Assembly: GCF_000165425.1 (NCBI RefSeq) | Contig: NW_001798974.1 | Coordinates: forward strand, 218,882-282,881 | Source of the DNA: Paramecium tetraurelia | Taxonomy: Eukaryota; Ciliophora; Oligohymenophorea; Peniculida; Parameciidae | DNA length: 64,000 bases | Direction of reading: 5' to 3' | In this document: piece after piece, positions 49,801-63,140 of the stretch | Numbering within the stretch: position 1 is the stretch's first letter | Layout: each line of letters starts with the position of its first letter | Made by a program: the position numbers and the translations under genes | The notes under the pieces: generated by a model | The model's input: only the letters and a program-made list of their open reading frames with translations | Told to the model about the DNA's origin: nothing | Database searches by the model: none

Positions 49801-52800
49801 TTAATATATGCAAGGCTAGAAATTTATCTTAGCTAGCTTCTTCTTTTAATAATCTTGAAAATGTATATATGACTTCTTCGTCACTCTGAAGTTTCAATAG
49901 AAATTATTCCTACAAATCCTCAAATAATAATTTATCCAATCTATATAGATTATATACATTATCTGGATTGATCAATAAATCAAATTAATAAATAAATTAA
50001 TTAAATGTTTATTGAATGAAGATGGACTTTTATTGATAATATGTTTATTACAATGTTTATTTTCTTTGGGCTTCCTTTTGATCTTATTTATTGAGTTTCC
50101 CCTTTTGGCTCTCAAAATAATTTGTCAATTATTAATAGAATTTATCTAATAAATAAATAATTATAATTTACTTAAGTCCAGCAAACTCTTTGATGACTCT
50201 TTTGTTTACATATGGGTTTCATAATATATGACTGCATCTTAAAATGTTAGATACTAATCTAAGTCAGGTAGAACTTTTAATTATTTTAATTTGATCAACA
50301 CTCCAAAATGTTCATCCAAAATATAGTTGAATAAACTACAAAATTTATCTCTGCTCACTAGTTTATCACCATTATCAACACTGTATTCCCCTTCCTGAAT
50401 CTGCAAATCCTAATGAAATGAAAACTCACCTCTTATCTTATCCATCATTTCGCTAATTGTTAGGTGATTGTCCATCATATATCTCCTTAATTTCTCATAA
50501 AATTAATATAAATGTTTTTTAAGGTCTTCTTATGAAAATTTCTAATTCATTCTTTGTTTATATTCCTTTATTTACATTTTGATAGCTCTTTAAGTTTTGT
50601 GTTCTTGGGCATATTTGATTGTTTTAAAGTGCTTTAGATTAGAATCCAAGGGACATTGAGTTAAGCATTTTGATAGAAAGAATTAAATCTAAGCCAAATA
50701 CACTCTAAACTTTGGAGTAAGTAATTAGATTTCAAGAATTACCAAGGTTTGTCTCATGCTTTCTAAAATTAATTTAATTAATGCCAAAGGTTCATAAAGA
50801 GAATCTTCCACTACCTAATTCATTTACTCACTTTGAAATGCTTATTAATTGTGTTAGTTTTCAGATATATTCCATTTTCTGATTTATATTTCATTGAATA
50901 ATTGCTAGAGTAGTGTTAAAACACCAAATTGAATATTCTACCAATTTGAAATTGCTAATACATATTTCCAATATTCAGTGTAATCATTCACAATTCTCTT
51001 TTGTTCATTAATTTATTATTATTATAATTAGGCAGCAGTATTTTGATTTGTTAATCCAAGAGTTGAATTTAATAAGTTCTTTTTTTTCTCCTCTGTATCC
51101 TAAAATAACTTGTCCTTCATATATTCTATTTAGAATATATCCTATCTCATATTTTCCTTATCCTCAGGAGAATTTGATTCAAATGTCTTTACTAACCCAT
51201 CCAGATATTTAGGAAATGCCAATAAGTCATTTAATATCAGCAATAACAGTTCTCTCATATCTTGCATAGAAAAAGTATGGTTCGTTTGAATTTAAGTGGC
51301 ATAAACCAATTTGATTAATTCTGATTTCATTAGATATGAGGTTCCAGGATTGTGTATCATTTAATTAATTTATTCAGTAAATAAAATACCTTGGATCTGT
51401 TGAACTCCTAAGGGATAATCTTTTATGACTTAGGCTGTTAATGAATTTGAGGCTGAAAATATTTAATAATCCAATCCATAAAATGATTATTCATCATTCT
51501 AATTCTTAATTTCATTAAATTGTTTGTAGTATTAAAGTTCATTAATGAAGTTAGGCACTTTAAATAAATTACTTAATATTTCCCTTTTTATGATAGTCAA
51601 TCTCTCAGGTGAAATTTATTTGTTTTGTAAAATGGACAACATAGCATAATAAAACTATTGACAACTTGATTTGTACTCATACATAGTGCTGAAGATGCAT
51701 TTGACTAATTATTATATTAAACTTTATTTTTCTACCATACTCTAACAAAACACTCCAACTAATTTTGACACCTTAATATTATTTGCTCCTAGTTTTATGA
51801 TAATGAAGATATCATCTTATATTTCTTCACAATTTAATTTATTATTAATTAAAAACAAGCACAATAAGTTTATGCAGATTTACTATGTAGGATTAAACTC
51901 TTTAAAGACTTTAAGCAATCTAAGAATTTATTTATGTACTCCTAAATTTCTGAGTATATTTTAGGTTTTTTTTAATTAGAATTAATCCATTTTAAATTCT
52001 TTAATTCTATTAATTAACTTATTTAAGAGGTTCTCGATTTCCTGATTTTTATCCTCTTTTTATTAAACTACTCCTTCCTAATTTTTTTTTTACTAATCCT
52101 CTAATTATTAAATTAATAATTCTAATTTAGTAGGTGAAAATATGGATTCGCTTGAATTCCCTGTTAACTATTGATACAATTCAGTTTCTTCACCTTCTAG
52201 GATTATTTCAACTTATTTTAATTTTTAAATCCATTATTGATTTACTCCTTAGTTTAATGCTTCATAACATATTTTGAAACCCTTGCTTTGGAATAGAAAA
52301 TTTGAGAAGTAGAACCCCAATAATGAACCTAAAATTAAATTTTTGTTTTCTCCCAATTACATCCTACTTATGATATCTTTAATTTCAAATATAAGTTTAT
52401 CTAATGATTAAAGACAATAGGTTTAATGAGATCTTTAAAAATGTTTAATGAATTCTTATATTTACACATTCAATTAAATAATGAAATACTACTTAAACAA
52501 GAGTCCCGCGTTAAAAAATAGTTCATCAATTAGATCCACTAACCCTTATTATTGTAAAGAAAGAGCACTACTGATTAATTCATTTAGCCAACTCTCTTTG
52601 ACTTCCAACGCTAACTTTTCCTTCAAAGATAAAAAGGGTACAAAAATTTATAGCATTGGTTTGACTATGTTACATATTTGTTCTTCTGTTAAATATCCAA
52701 ACTTTATGATTTTATATATTAAATGATAGAGAGTCGTTAAGAATTTGATTTTTTATGAAACCTTGCTTTTCTATTCAACCTTCTCAGTCGAAACCTAATT

Positions 52801-55800
52801 AGAACTCATTGAAGGCAAGCGAACATACATTTTCTTCTTTTTAACTTGAATCAATCCTTCCTAAAAGCTCTGCCCTATAGTTAATAATTCAAAAAGTAAG
52901 GGTAACATTTTATCCTCAAACTCCTTTATAACTCTTTCAACCTCTGTAGGTTCGACTTAATGATTGAAAATTTGAGCTATCTTTTTGTCTTTTTCCATTT
53001 ATAGTTAACCCCAAATAAAACATGTTTGAGAATCTATTGGTAAAAATGGATCTATATCTATGTATAAAACTTCATACAACTTTAGATAACTATTTTTCAT
53101 AGATAATGGAATTAAAGTTGATTTTATGACCTGTTAGATGTGATTGGATGAGATACCAAGTTGTTTCACTTTTTTCATGCATTTTTTATTCCTGCCTTTA
53201 CATAGATGAGCCAAAAGATTCACACATGCAGTTAAGTAACTCAGGAATTATAGTAGAGATTTCTTATATAGTATTTTTTCCCCCAATTCTTCTAAAGAGA
53301 ATAATTCAATTTCATTGTTTTCAGACGGTCGAATTAAATGTAATTATGACAAAGATGGATTTTTTATCAGAAAATCTGCTAAAGCTTCTTCTCTGAATAG
53401 TGTAAAGGTTGGTTTTGATTGAGTGATATTAAATAAACATAGAAATTTGGTTTTCCCACTTTTTCCTTATGAAAACAATTCCTTGCATACTTTCTTTTGA
53501 TATCTTATTATTCCTTGATTATTCGAATCAACCATGGCAATCGAAATGATTTTCAAGTAAATTGTCATGTCATAAATATTATTTCCAATTTCATTAAGTG
53601 GCTCCAATAATTTAACCCAATCTGCTAAGTCAATATTAGTCTAATCTCGAACTGCCTCTCTCAAAATAGCAGCTACTTATGGGCCATAACTCCTTATTTA
53701 TTAGCATAAGAATTCGTCATTGTCCAATGCAATTCTTCTATTAATTTAGTTATTCTTAATTGATAACAAGATTATTCTATATATTTAAATTGGCATGGAT
53801 GCTAAGACTTTGAATGCAACATAAGACTATAAGTGATTATAAATATAATACTGCTGATTACTGAGATGGGAGTGGGCGATCTGTTTTATAGAGACGACTT
53901 CTATCCTTCTCTCGGAACACTTTTTAAGATGTGAAGACAATATTGTCTATTAATTTCAATAATGAAAATAAGAGTTCCAATATTTTCTATTCTCTCATCA
54001 CTTTTTATTTTTAGGCATAATTTATTTAGTTGTTATTATTTATCTCATGCTCATTCGGCTTAATTGTCAAAAGACTATTAAGATTATCCAATTATAATTG
54101 TAAATGATACACTTCTTGTTCTAATTAAGACTTCTATGATAGAGATTTCAAGTAATCAAATAATACAATATCATCATTTTATTTCCTCTTATCTGACACT
54201 ATTGACCATTATTATAGATACACATGAAAATTCAGAATTCTCATTTAAATTTCATTAAAGTCCTCCAAAATGTTAGACGATTAAACATCAATAGATTTGA
54301 CTGAAAATAGTTGAGGAGATTAATCAGTTTAAACTTGCTAAAATTAAAATTTGGCATTCTAAGTTAAACATAAATAAGTTCCCAAGGCACTTTAAATGCT
54401 AACTATTTATTCATTAGATTCTTATTGACCAGTCTATTCAGGATTAATGTAAAATACACTATAGTCATCTTAAACATATCCTGATGTCAGTTTTAATCTT
54501 TTCTCATCATTAGGGTCTACAGTTAAATATTATTGTGTGAAAAGAGATTTTAGTTTGCAAGCATTAGGTTATTCCAACTATTCAGTGAATGGATAAATTG
54601 GCTGAATCTCAAAATACGTATATGAGTTAAGTAGATTACTAGATAATGCTTCGTAGTCTTATACTAAGTATTTGTTAAGATCTAGAGTTCTTAATGCAAA
54701 TGATTCCTATTGTGATTACTATTGATCATTAGTTCCACTCGTAATAAGAGCTGTTTTATTTGCAATAAATGATTGTAACTATTTTTCACTTGTTCCAACA
54801 GCAATTTAGGATTGTTAATGAATTATTTACACAATGTTGTTTTGATAATGTTTTACTTTATGAAGTTGAAAACTGTCAGGACAATCACTTGCATTGATAT
54901 CAATAAATTTATTGCTCGAATATCTGGATTCATCCTTCTCGAGTTTTAAATAATATTACCTATTTGAATCTTATTAAAAGAATAATTAATCATTGTACTA
55001 AATTTTATCTCCTACTTTCTTTGCACTCGAACTAGGCATTATTCTTAATATATTCTAATGTCCTATTTGAGATGATAGATTCACAGAAAATGACCCTCTC
55101 TCTTAAGACGGCATATCCAAGTTAATCATCACACTCAATTTAGACTTTATATTCACTAACACTATCCGCTAACCATAACATATGTGACTTTAATCATTTT
55201 TTATTGTCCTTGGATTTCGAATTGTAAAAAAGCATTTCTGCTAATGGGAATATGGATTATTGATGACTTGATTTGACATATTCACACAATTTATTGAACC
55301 TGAATATTTTAAATTCCCTATTAATATCAATTCATGGAACAGTACATCTGATTACTTCCCAGACATTGTTACGTTTGTTTTTATAACAAATGCATCACCA
55401 AATTTCAAAAATGGATGCTCTGATTATCTATGGCTTTATAGCTCTTATTATGGGTCTCTATTTTAAATAAATGATTTCTTTTTTAATTTTGTGACTTCTT
55501 TCTATTCTGATTAATTCACTGATACGTCATTGTCTAAAATCTCATCATTTTCTTATTATCTTAAAATGTCCTAATTCGAATCTTTATTTATACTTATTAA
55601 GGAGTCGTTGATGATCTTACTTTTGTTTAAAGAAATGTCAATTATTTTGATTTCTTAGACTCTTATTCAAAATCCTCTCTTTATTATATTTGAGCCTCCT
55701 GACTTGATTATTTTCCAGAGTATATGCTAATTGGTTATATTAATGTTGGCGATCTATTCAAATCCATTTAATGAGGATTGTTTTGCTTAAGTATTCTAAA

Positions 55801-55878
55801 TGCTATCTTAAGCGCGGCAATTTTGATATGTTCAACACCTTTCTTACAAGATTGTTATGCAACAAACGAAATGTTCAT
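46826..55878 (-). CDS. IP3-receptor/ryanodine-receptor-type intracellular Ca2+ release channel
   Basis: A giant gene (~9 kb, near 2900 residues). N-terminal MIR-like domain near 55400 (GDAFVIKTNVTMSG, then DVLFHELILIG), long RIH-type helical solenoid through the middle, six membrane segments from about 48100, and a C-terminal zinc motif CKICG...C...HIEKEH, all hallmarks of IP3R/RyR channels. The pore helix-filter region reads FWKFFGNGFRLQ, unlike GGVGD/GGIGD of animal channels, followed by the last pore helix (FMLIFILCFALIISIISG). Introns near the 3' end: 46986-47008 and 47419-47446. Paramecium is known to have a family of such Ca2+ release channels. The first exon is uncertain: ATG at 55878 or 55931, with no clean splice found to the secure frame that begins near 55600. 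Interior introns were not all mapped. Confidence 0.88.
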
Positions 55879-55931
55879 GTAAGTTTCGTAAAATCAATAT
55901 TTTAATATTATAAATTTGGGTTCTTTTTCAT

Positions 55932-57208
55932 ATTTCTAAAATAATTGATTTATGATAGTGCAATCATTGATAATTAAATTAACTTCCGAATGATATATGC
56001 AAAATCAGCATTTATAAATTCAAAATTTTACATCATTCTTTGAGTGTATTTCACTACTTCAATGCCTGATTTAAACATATTGAATGCAAACATATTATTT
56101 GAGATAAATAAGATTATCAATAAGGAGAATTATATAATGATTGTTTTAAATTATAAAATTAAACCATATTTACTTGTATTTACACAATTAATATTGATTT
56201 AACATAACCATGATATGAAATAAATGATTGTTTTAAAATATGATTTGAATAAAAACCTACTTTGGTAATGGAAAAATGGTTTTCTTGATGCCAATAATTA
56301 AAAATTAAAAGATTTATGATTTTTCCTTACTGTCATTATTATTTTCATAGCCCAAACCTACATGGGGTAAGTAATACCTCTTGGAGTCTGAGGCTATATT
56401 CACAGAAACAGTTTTTATATTAAATTATATTGTGGAATGCCGATTCATATGAAAATTAATGGCAAATACAATAATTTAGTTAAAGTTAATTATATTCATC
56501 ATAATTATAGAGAATTCAAGCATCTACGCTACAATTATTATATTATATCTATAAATTTGAGGCAATAATATAAATTTATTTTAATATTTCTGTTGTTTAA
56601 CCGATAATATAATCATAATCTAAAGATCTTATGATGGATTTATTTTGTAAAAGTATATATTATCCATATAATTGCAATTTTGAAATATTCTCATAGAATT
56701 CTTTTTTGGCTTATTCAAAATTATACTTCATTCTCAAATGTCAGGACACATATAGCACAAAAACAATAAAGAATGTCAACTTTACATGAAATGATATTGT
56801 TAGAATTACCTAAAGAAAATATACATATAAGAAATTAAAGCTTTGTATCTAGAGAGAAAGCTTATAGTTGACTAAATTACAATATTAAATAACTAACAGG
56901 AATTATAAAGAAAATAATTATGATCTTCAAATTTCTTAGTATTCAAAATATAGAGTAATACAACAAAGTAATGATTTGAAAAGATACATCCTTTTTAACA
57001 TTAATTCATACCATTTTCTTTCACAGACTAAACTTAGAATTATAAATTTAATATAATAGTTTCTTAAATAATTGATTTACTTAAGGATGAAATCCTTCAC
57101 TGGTTAAAGCATTTTTATTTGATTATCAAATTAATTCAATATTTACCAAATAGAAGCAACTAAAATAATTGTTAATTTAGTTATCAATATGATATTGATT
57201 CTATAGAA
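55932..57208. other. AT-rich gene-poor stretch
   Basis: About 1.28 kb upstream of the Ca2+ channel gene. A 31-codon + frame starts at 56774 but soon hits TGA. No supported gene; likely includes the channel's promoter. Confidence 0.5.
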
Positions 57209-57538
57209 TCATTTTTTGAATTCTTTATATCCAACATAGCAACCGCCTACTAATGCGCCGACTCCAATTGCTGGTAATGCAATGGATCCGATTCCTGACA
57301 TTGCTAATCCTTAAGCTATAGAAAAGGCACTTCCTGATGCAACACTTCCAATGCCGGCTTAAGCAGCTGCAGCAAAGCTTCCTGCAACTGGTCCTATGGA
57401 AGAGAATCCATAAAGTGCCAATCCAGCCTTAGTTAAAGCAGTGCTTGTTCCTGCAACAATAACTGTTATTAAGCTTCCGTTCTTGATATTATCTAATAAT
57501 CCAGGCTTTTTAGGTTTGTCAAATGATTATGAATTCAT
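57209..57538 (-). CDS. IFI6/IFI27 (ISG12)-like Gly/Ala-rich membrane protein
   Basis: Single exon, 109 residues. After ~20 polar residues comes a long small-residue hydrophobic region (VIVAGTSTALTKAGLALYGF, SFAAAAQAGIGSVASGSAFS, GIGSIALPAIGVGALVGG) and a short basic tail (YKEFKK). The pattern of Gly/Ala/Ser-rich helices matches the IFI6/IFI27 family, small mitochondrial or ER membrane proteins that in animals are interferon-induced but which occur sporadically in other eukaryotes. G+C is clearly above the surroundings. Family assignment is by composition and motif style, so moderate. Confidence 0.75.
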
Positions 57539-57660
57539 AATAGAAATGATGTTTTTATAAACAAAAGAATTTTAAACTCCATGATATAAAATTTCCAGAT
57601 TCTAGAATTAAATAGAAAGTGAATTATTTTAATAAATATTAATAATAATTATAAAAATAA

Positions 57661-58170
57661 ATGTAATTCAATAACACTTGTCAATATCTTATTTTAAGTG
57701 GGAGCATTCTAGGTATTTAATTCAAGAATCTCAAAACAAAGAAATCAATTTGGATCAAGATTCAAAAATTACTTGGGTTTTATAATACCAAGATATTAGA
57801 ACAAAGCGATGTTCTTTTTTAAAATAATCAGTAAATTAATAATAACTGTAAAAAAAGTATTTTCCTTTTCAATTATTATGTTAGAATTGTAAAAATTACA
57901 ATTCATTCTTCCTCTAACATCTAGAGTTCATATAGTGTTCTACTATAAGAATTGAGAGCATTGAAAAGATATTTTTTCAAAAGGATAAAAATACAACAAA
58001 GAGGATATCAATAGGAATTTGATGATATTAATTAAATTCAAACTATAATTTCAAGATAGGATTTATAAAGTCATAATGAATGTAAAACAAACAAAGATGT
58101 AGTTGTGGATTTCTTAAAATTTTTGTTTTTTTATTCAACAAAAAGCATTTACTTTGAAAAATAATGTTGA
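57661..58170 (+). CDS. Hypothetical open frame, weak
   Basis: A 169-codon intronless frame with Lys/Gln/Phe-rich product (for example ELRALKRYFFKRIKIQQRGY). Composition is coding-like in its second half, but no domain is recognised and a TGA-free run of this length can arise by chance in DNA this AT-rich. Confidence 0.35.
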
Positions 58171-58443
58171 TTTTCCAAAAAAATAATGAAAAATTTATCT
58201 ATAAAATTAGAATGATAATATATCTATTGTAATAAAAGGATTTCTACTTGTCTTTCTTTATGAAAAGTTTTAATGAAGTATTACCTTTTTTGTAAAGGTT
58301 TGCTTAAATATTTGATACAATTTGTAAATGCTTAACATTAGTTTCCAAAAAAAGTGATAAATTTCGTTTTTCATAACTTATAGTTGCTTAGAAGAGATAT
58401 ATTTCTAAGCCAAAAATTATGTATTAAATATTAAAATAAAACA

Positions 58444-59841
58444 ATGAATCAAAAATTAATTTGCCCTTCACATCACAATTTAATTCAAATAGTTTGTTTG
58501 AATGAAAAATGCTAATCATTTCGATTTAGTTGTTATGAATGTTTAAACAAGGAGCATCATCTTAGCCATATTAGAGATGTAAAAACAATATAGGATTTTC
58601 TAGAATATAAATTACAAAGACAAAAAGAAGATTAAGATTTTGCTAGTTAATTTTAACATTATCTTGAATAGATAATCAATGTTTTCAATTAAATAAGAAG
58701 CAAATTACTATTTTTATAATCGAATAAAATGGATAATTTGGACTAAATGAATGAACTTTTGAACTTGTTTTTATAACAAAATTAGGATAAATTTGTCTCA
58801 ATCATATTGAAAGTTTAATAAGAGTTGTTATCTGTATTAAAGAACTACAGCGACAATCTTAATGAGATATAAATTAATTCATTCTAATCAAATCTAGGGA
58901 AATAGGATGTCAAATACTAATTAATTTAAAATATAAAAGAAAGTCCTATTTACTCTTTTTCATTTAATTGCACTTCCTCAATGCTTGCTGCAGGTTATTC
59001 AACAGGTTAGATTGCTATATTTGAATTAGGAACAGAATAAATTAGAAAATAGTAAATATTAAAAGAGCATAAAGGATCTGTTTATTCAATTGAATTTTTT
59101 TATCAGAAGGACTGTTTTATTTCTGGAGGTCAAGATAGGATGATTTTAATATGGTCTTTTGAAAACAAACTCTGGATTTGTTAGTAAAGAATAGATGCTC
59201 ATTCAGATTGGGTGAGCCATCTTATTATTAATAAGAATAATACTCTCATTATCTCTAGTAGTGGAGATAAGACTATCTAGTTTTGGAATAAAGATGAATT
59301 ATGGAAACGTTGCTAAACTATAAATGCTCATTTAAATACAGTTAATAGTTTAAGTTTAAATGATTCTGAAGATCAATTGATCTCATGCTCATGTGATCAT
59401 ACAATAAAAATATTTGAATTCAATAATTCAAATTGGATAATACTTTAAACAATCAAATTAGATAAATTAGGGTTTAGATTATGTTTTATTAATAATTTTA
59501 CATTTGTTTTCCATTCTGAAAATTCAATAAATTTAAGTGTCTATAAACTCAGTTAATCAGATGGTTAATATCATCATATAAAAAATGTTTTGATCGAAAA
59601 TGGGGATCATTGTGGCAATTTATTCCCTTCTAAATACATAGGATCTAAAAATATTATATTAACTAAAAATGGATCTAAAGTAAATTTGATTAAAATATCT
59701 TCTGATGGAGAATTTTTATTAGAAGAAGTTATTGATTTTGGTACTAGAAATTTATTTGGAAATATATCATATGATGGTGAATATATAGCCACATGGGATA
59801 AGATTACAAAATAGGTACAAATTAGAAAATTTGTTCAATGA
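58444..59841 (+). CDS. WD40-repeat protein with N-terminal Cys/His finger (copy 1)
   Basis: Intronless, 465 residues. The N-terminus carries a B-box-like metal site (CPSHHNLIQIVCLNEKC...CYECLNKEHHLSH). A helical linker of ~130 residues follows, then a WD40 propeller: SMLAAGYSTGQIAIFEL, HKGSVYSIEFF...FISGGQDRMILIWSF, HSDWVSHLI...IISSSGDKTIQFWN, HLNTVNSLSL...LISCSCDHTIKIFEF, and further degenerate blades ending in YDGEYIATWDKITKQ. Likely a scaffold; in ciliates such proteins are abundant. It is a tandem paralogue of the gene at 60741: order of domains, repeat wording and C-terminus match. Confidence 0.9.
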
Positions 59842-60740
59842 TTTTTATTACCCAACAGTATTATCAATTGGAAGATTCTTTTTAAATTTTCGCAATAATT
59901 TTCTTGTAAATTAATACTAATCTTCCAGTTAATCTTAAATATGGTATTGAAAAGTCTTTGATTCAATTTAGAATCTTTTCTTAATAAAATTGCATCTTTT
60001 ATTAATCAATAATTTGAAGTTACTTTGCTAGAAAATGCTTAAAAAATGATCATTCAAGTACATTCATCCTTTACCTCCAAAAATCCAATTTTAACCATAT
60101 CAACTAACCCTTCTATGAAAAACATTTTAACCACCATTCAAACAACCCAAAAATGATCTTTGTCAAATTTTATTCTTCACAATCTGCCAACATTTTACAA
60201 TTAAAAAATCTTGTTATAATTCTAAAGATCATTTCCATCAACATAGATAAATTACATTTTCGGCCACAAAAACTCTCCCCAATTCTAATATACTCTTCAA
60301 TTAATGAACTCTCCGTATAATTTGTTCAAATTCAATAAAACTTCTAATAACTTTTACTTAATTCTATTCATTTACAGTCGAATACAGATTCAACTCTCCT
60401 TTTAAACTGTCGATACAAAAGTTCCCTATCTTTAAATATATAAATCACAAAATGCCCAATCCCTATTAGGTGTTACTATGTAAGAAAAGCTAATTCAGTA
60501 TTTATAAAATAAATGGTAATGAGTTTTGATTAAATTTATTAAATTTATCAAGCTTCCAGAAAAAATAATAAGTCAGACAATTATCTAAGCAAATAGAATA
60601 TTAATTATGTTTTAATCCTTTAGAAAATGATATTTTAATTAAAACATATAATTATTTCTTATAATATTAATAGAAAGAGCTAAATATCATATAAATTATG
60701 TAAAATATTTTATTCTCAAATAATTTATCAAAAGTATTAA
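59842..60740. other. Intergenic with TGA-interrupted frames on both strands
   Basis: About 900 bp between the WD40 paralogues. The + strand is C-rich and G-poor over 60050-60440, as if the minus strand once coded; the minus frame is open except for several TGAs (including near 60306, 60194 and 60029). A + frame is also open with one TGA near 60014. No homology seen; possibly a relic. Confidence 0.3.
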
Positions 60741-63140
60741 ATGATCCAGAATATAGGCTTACAGGATTTCGAAATCTGTTAGACACATAGAGAAAAAATA
60801 GTTTACATTGATAAAGAATAATCAGACTCAGCAAAAAGGGCCCTATGCTATCAATGTGTTGCTGAATAGGAAAAAAATAGAAATCTAAAAATGATAGATA
60901 ATATCAAAAGCCAACTATCTAATTTAATGGAGTATTTAATTTAAAACAGAGAATCGCGAACATAATAAAATATTGATTTGTTAAAAGAATTACATAATTT
61001 TTTACAATAATAATAAGGAAAATTTTGTTACTAAATAGAAAAATGTCAATAGAACATATATAATTAAATAAGTCTGTTACAAAAGGCTAACTTATAATAC
61101 AAAAATAAAATAAGCCAAATAACAATACATGATTTGAATAGTCCAGACAAACTAAAGTCTTAGATAAAAAAAGAAGTTATAGATTGCAAGGGTGTAAAGG
61201 AATTTTTGATAAAACAAATAAATGGTTTTGAAGTATTTTCAATAAAGTAATAATTTGAAGAAAGAATATAAAAAATTGATTTTGGAGATTAAAATTTAGA
61301 ATTAGAATAACTATGTAATTTGGAATTAGTGAACAACGAAAATGAATAATAACAAAAGAATATTTGGAAGTGTGACCTACATAAGGAGGAGATTATGTTT
61401 ATAGATTTGGGACATCAATAAACTATTCCTAATCGATTGGCATGTAGAAAATGTGTGCCAAAATATAATATTTAGTTTACAAATATCGAAGATTTGTAAA
61501 TGTAATGGTAAAAGTATGATTAAGATACTCAAAAGTCAGCTTAGGCCTATCTAAATTTCCAAAAAAAGATTAATAATTAAATTTTAAAAACAATATAAGA
61601 ATTCAAGACTGAAGTCAATCAGGATATTGATGGATTATGTTAATTAATTTAAAAATCACTTTAATTCAACGTTTATGATTCATTTTACAAACCTTTTACA
61701 TTGTTATAGAAAGATTGGCTAACCATTTCAAGGGATGAAATCATTATTATTGCAGATTCTATAAGTTAAAAAAATAGAGACTAAATTATTAAAGCAAATG
61801 TCAGAAATGAATTCAAAAATAATGAGTAATTTATAAAAAATACTATTGCAAGTAATTTCTAAAAGATCTAAAGTCTTATCAATACATTATTATCTGAGAT
61901 ATAGGAAACAATACCTTAAGAAAACAATCTTTATCTATAAACTAAAAAACACTATTAAATAAGAAAACCAAAAAATTATTCATTTCTTGGTCCTACAACA
62001 ACCCGTAATGAACAATTCCTTACTGAAAACTCTCCAACAATTAAGAGAGAATTTAATATTGAGTCTAATCGTGATTCTTTAGAAATAGATACAATTGATC
62101 GAGATTCTCCTTAATTAAACAAGATTTCTAGGATGAAATCCCTTTTTAGGTAAAATTGGGCCAAAAACATTTAAAGGCCATTTCAATATGAAGTGGTCTG
62201 TGAGATTAATGAAAACTCACAAACTTTTACCTTTGCCATTAATTCTTAATGTTCAATTTTGGTTTTGGGATAATATAGAGGACAAATCAAAGTTTTCTCA
62301 TTTTCTAATGGATCATTAAAATTGATATAGGTTTTAAGTGAACATAATTTTAATGTAAAATGTCTTTACTTTATGAAACAATCTTCATCATTTTTATCTG
62401 GGAGCAATGATAGATCCATAATAATTTGGGAGGAAGATTATAATAAAAGGTGGTATAGTTGTCAGAAATTAGTAGGTCATTAAGGGTATGTTTAATGTCT
62501 CATCATGAATACTTAAGAAAACCTTATAATTTCAGGTAGTTAAGATAAGACTATAATATTTTGGATCAAAGAAATTGATTGGAAGTGTCATTAGATATTG
62601 AGGGCACACGAAAATAGTGTAAGGAGTATTAGTTTAAATGCTGTTGAAGATTAATTAATATCTTGTGCAGAGGAAGATTTCAAAGTATTAGTTATATAAC
62701 TTTAAAACGATCATAAAACTTGGGCCATAGTACATGAGATTAAAGTAAATTACTGGGGTTCAAGTGTACTTTTCATAAATGAAAGTATGTTTGCATTCTA
62801 ACCACATGGGATTGATTAGCTTTATCTCTTCAAATAATAAAGGAATTAGAAAAATTAATATATCTTTAAGGAATAGATAGCTATTAAAAGTGGACAAAAT
62901 TGTACTGCTTTATTTCCTCTAGTTTTCATAAAGTAAAAATCTATTTTGATGACAAAAAATGGTCTATTTATCAATATAATTCGAAAAGATAAGAATGATG
63001 AATACGTAATTGAATAATCATTCGAAAATTCTGTAAATTGTTGCGGAATTTAAGGAACTCTGTCATCAAATGGAGAATTTCTAATAATATGGGATGGACA
63101 AGTCAATAGGATCATAGTAAGGAGGTTTGAACAATATTGA
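60741..63140 (+). CDS. WD40-repeat protein with Cys/His finger and long coiled N-terminus (copy 2)
   Basis: Intronless, 799 residues. Two Cys/His clusters lie N-terminally: one at about residues 15-60 (CQTHREK...CYQCVAE) and one near 62 percent of the way to the propeller (CDLHKEEIMFIDLGHQQ...CRKCVPKY). Between and after them are Gln/Lys-rich coiled coils. The propeller begins near 62160 (FQYEVVCEINENSQTFTFAI) and includes SILVLGQYRGQIKVFSF, FLSGSNDRSIIIWE, LIISGSQDKTIIFWI and HENSVRSISL...LISCAEEDFKVLVI, ending GEFLIIWDGQVNR. The TAA/TAG Gln density is high. It shares the layout of the WD40 gene at 58444 but is much longer at its N-terminus. Both are probably expressed scaffolds of unknown partner. 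Confidence 0.9.

Noticed and set aside
59590..59814. Open frames on both strands inside the first WD40 gene
   Set aside because: The + frame is part of the WD40 gene and the - frame is its shadow.
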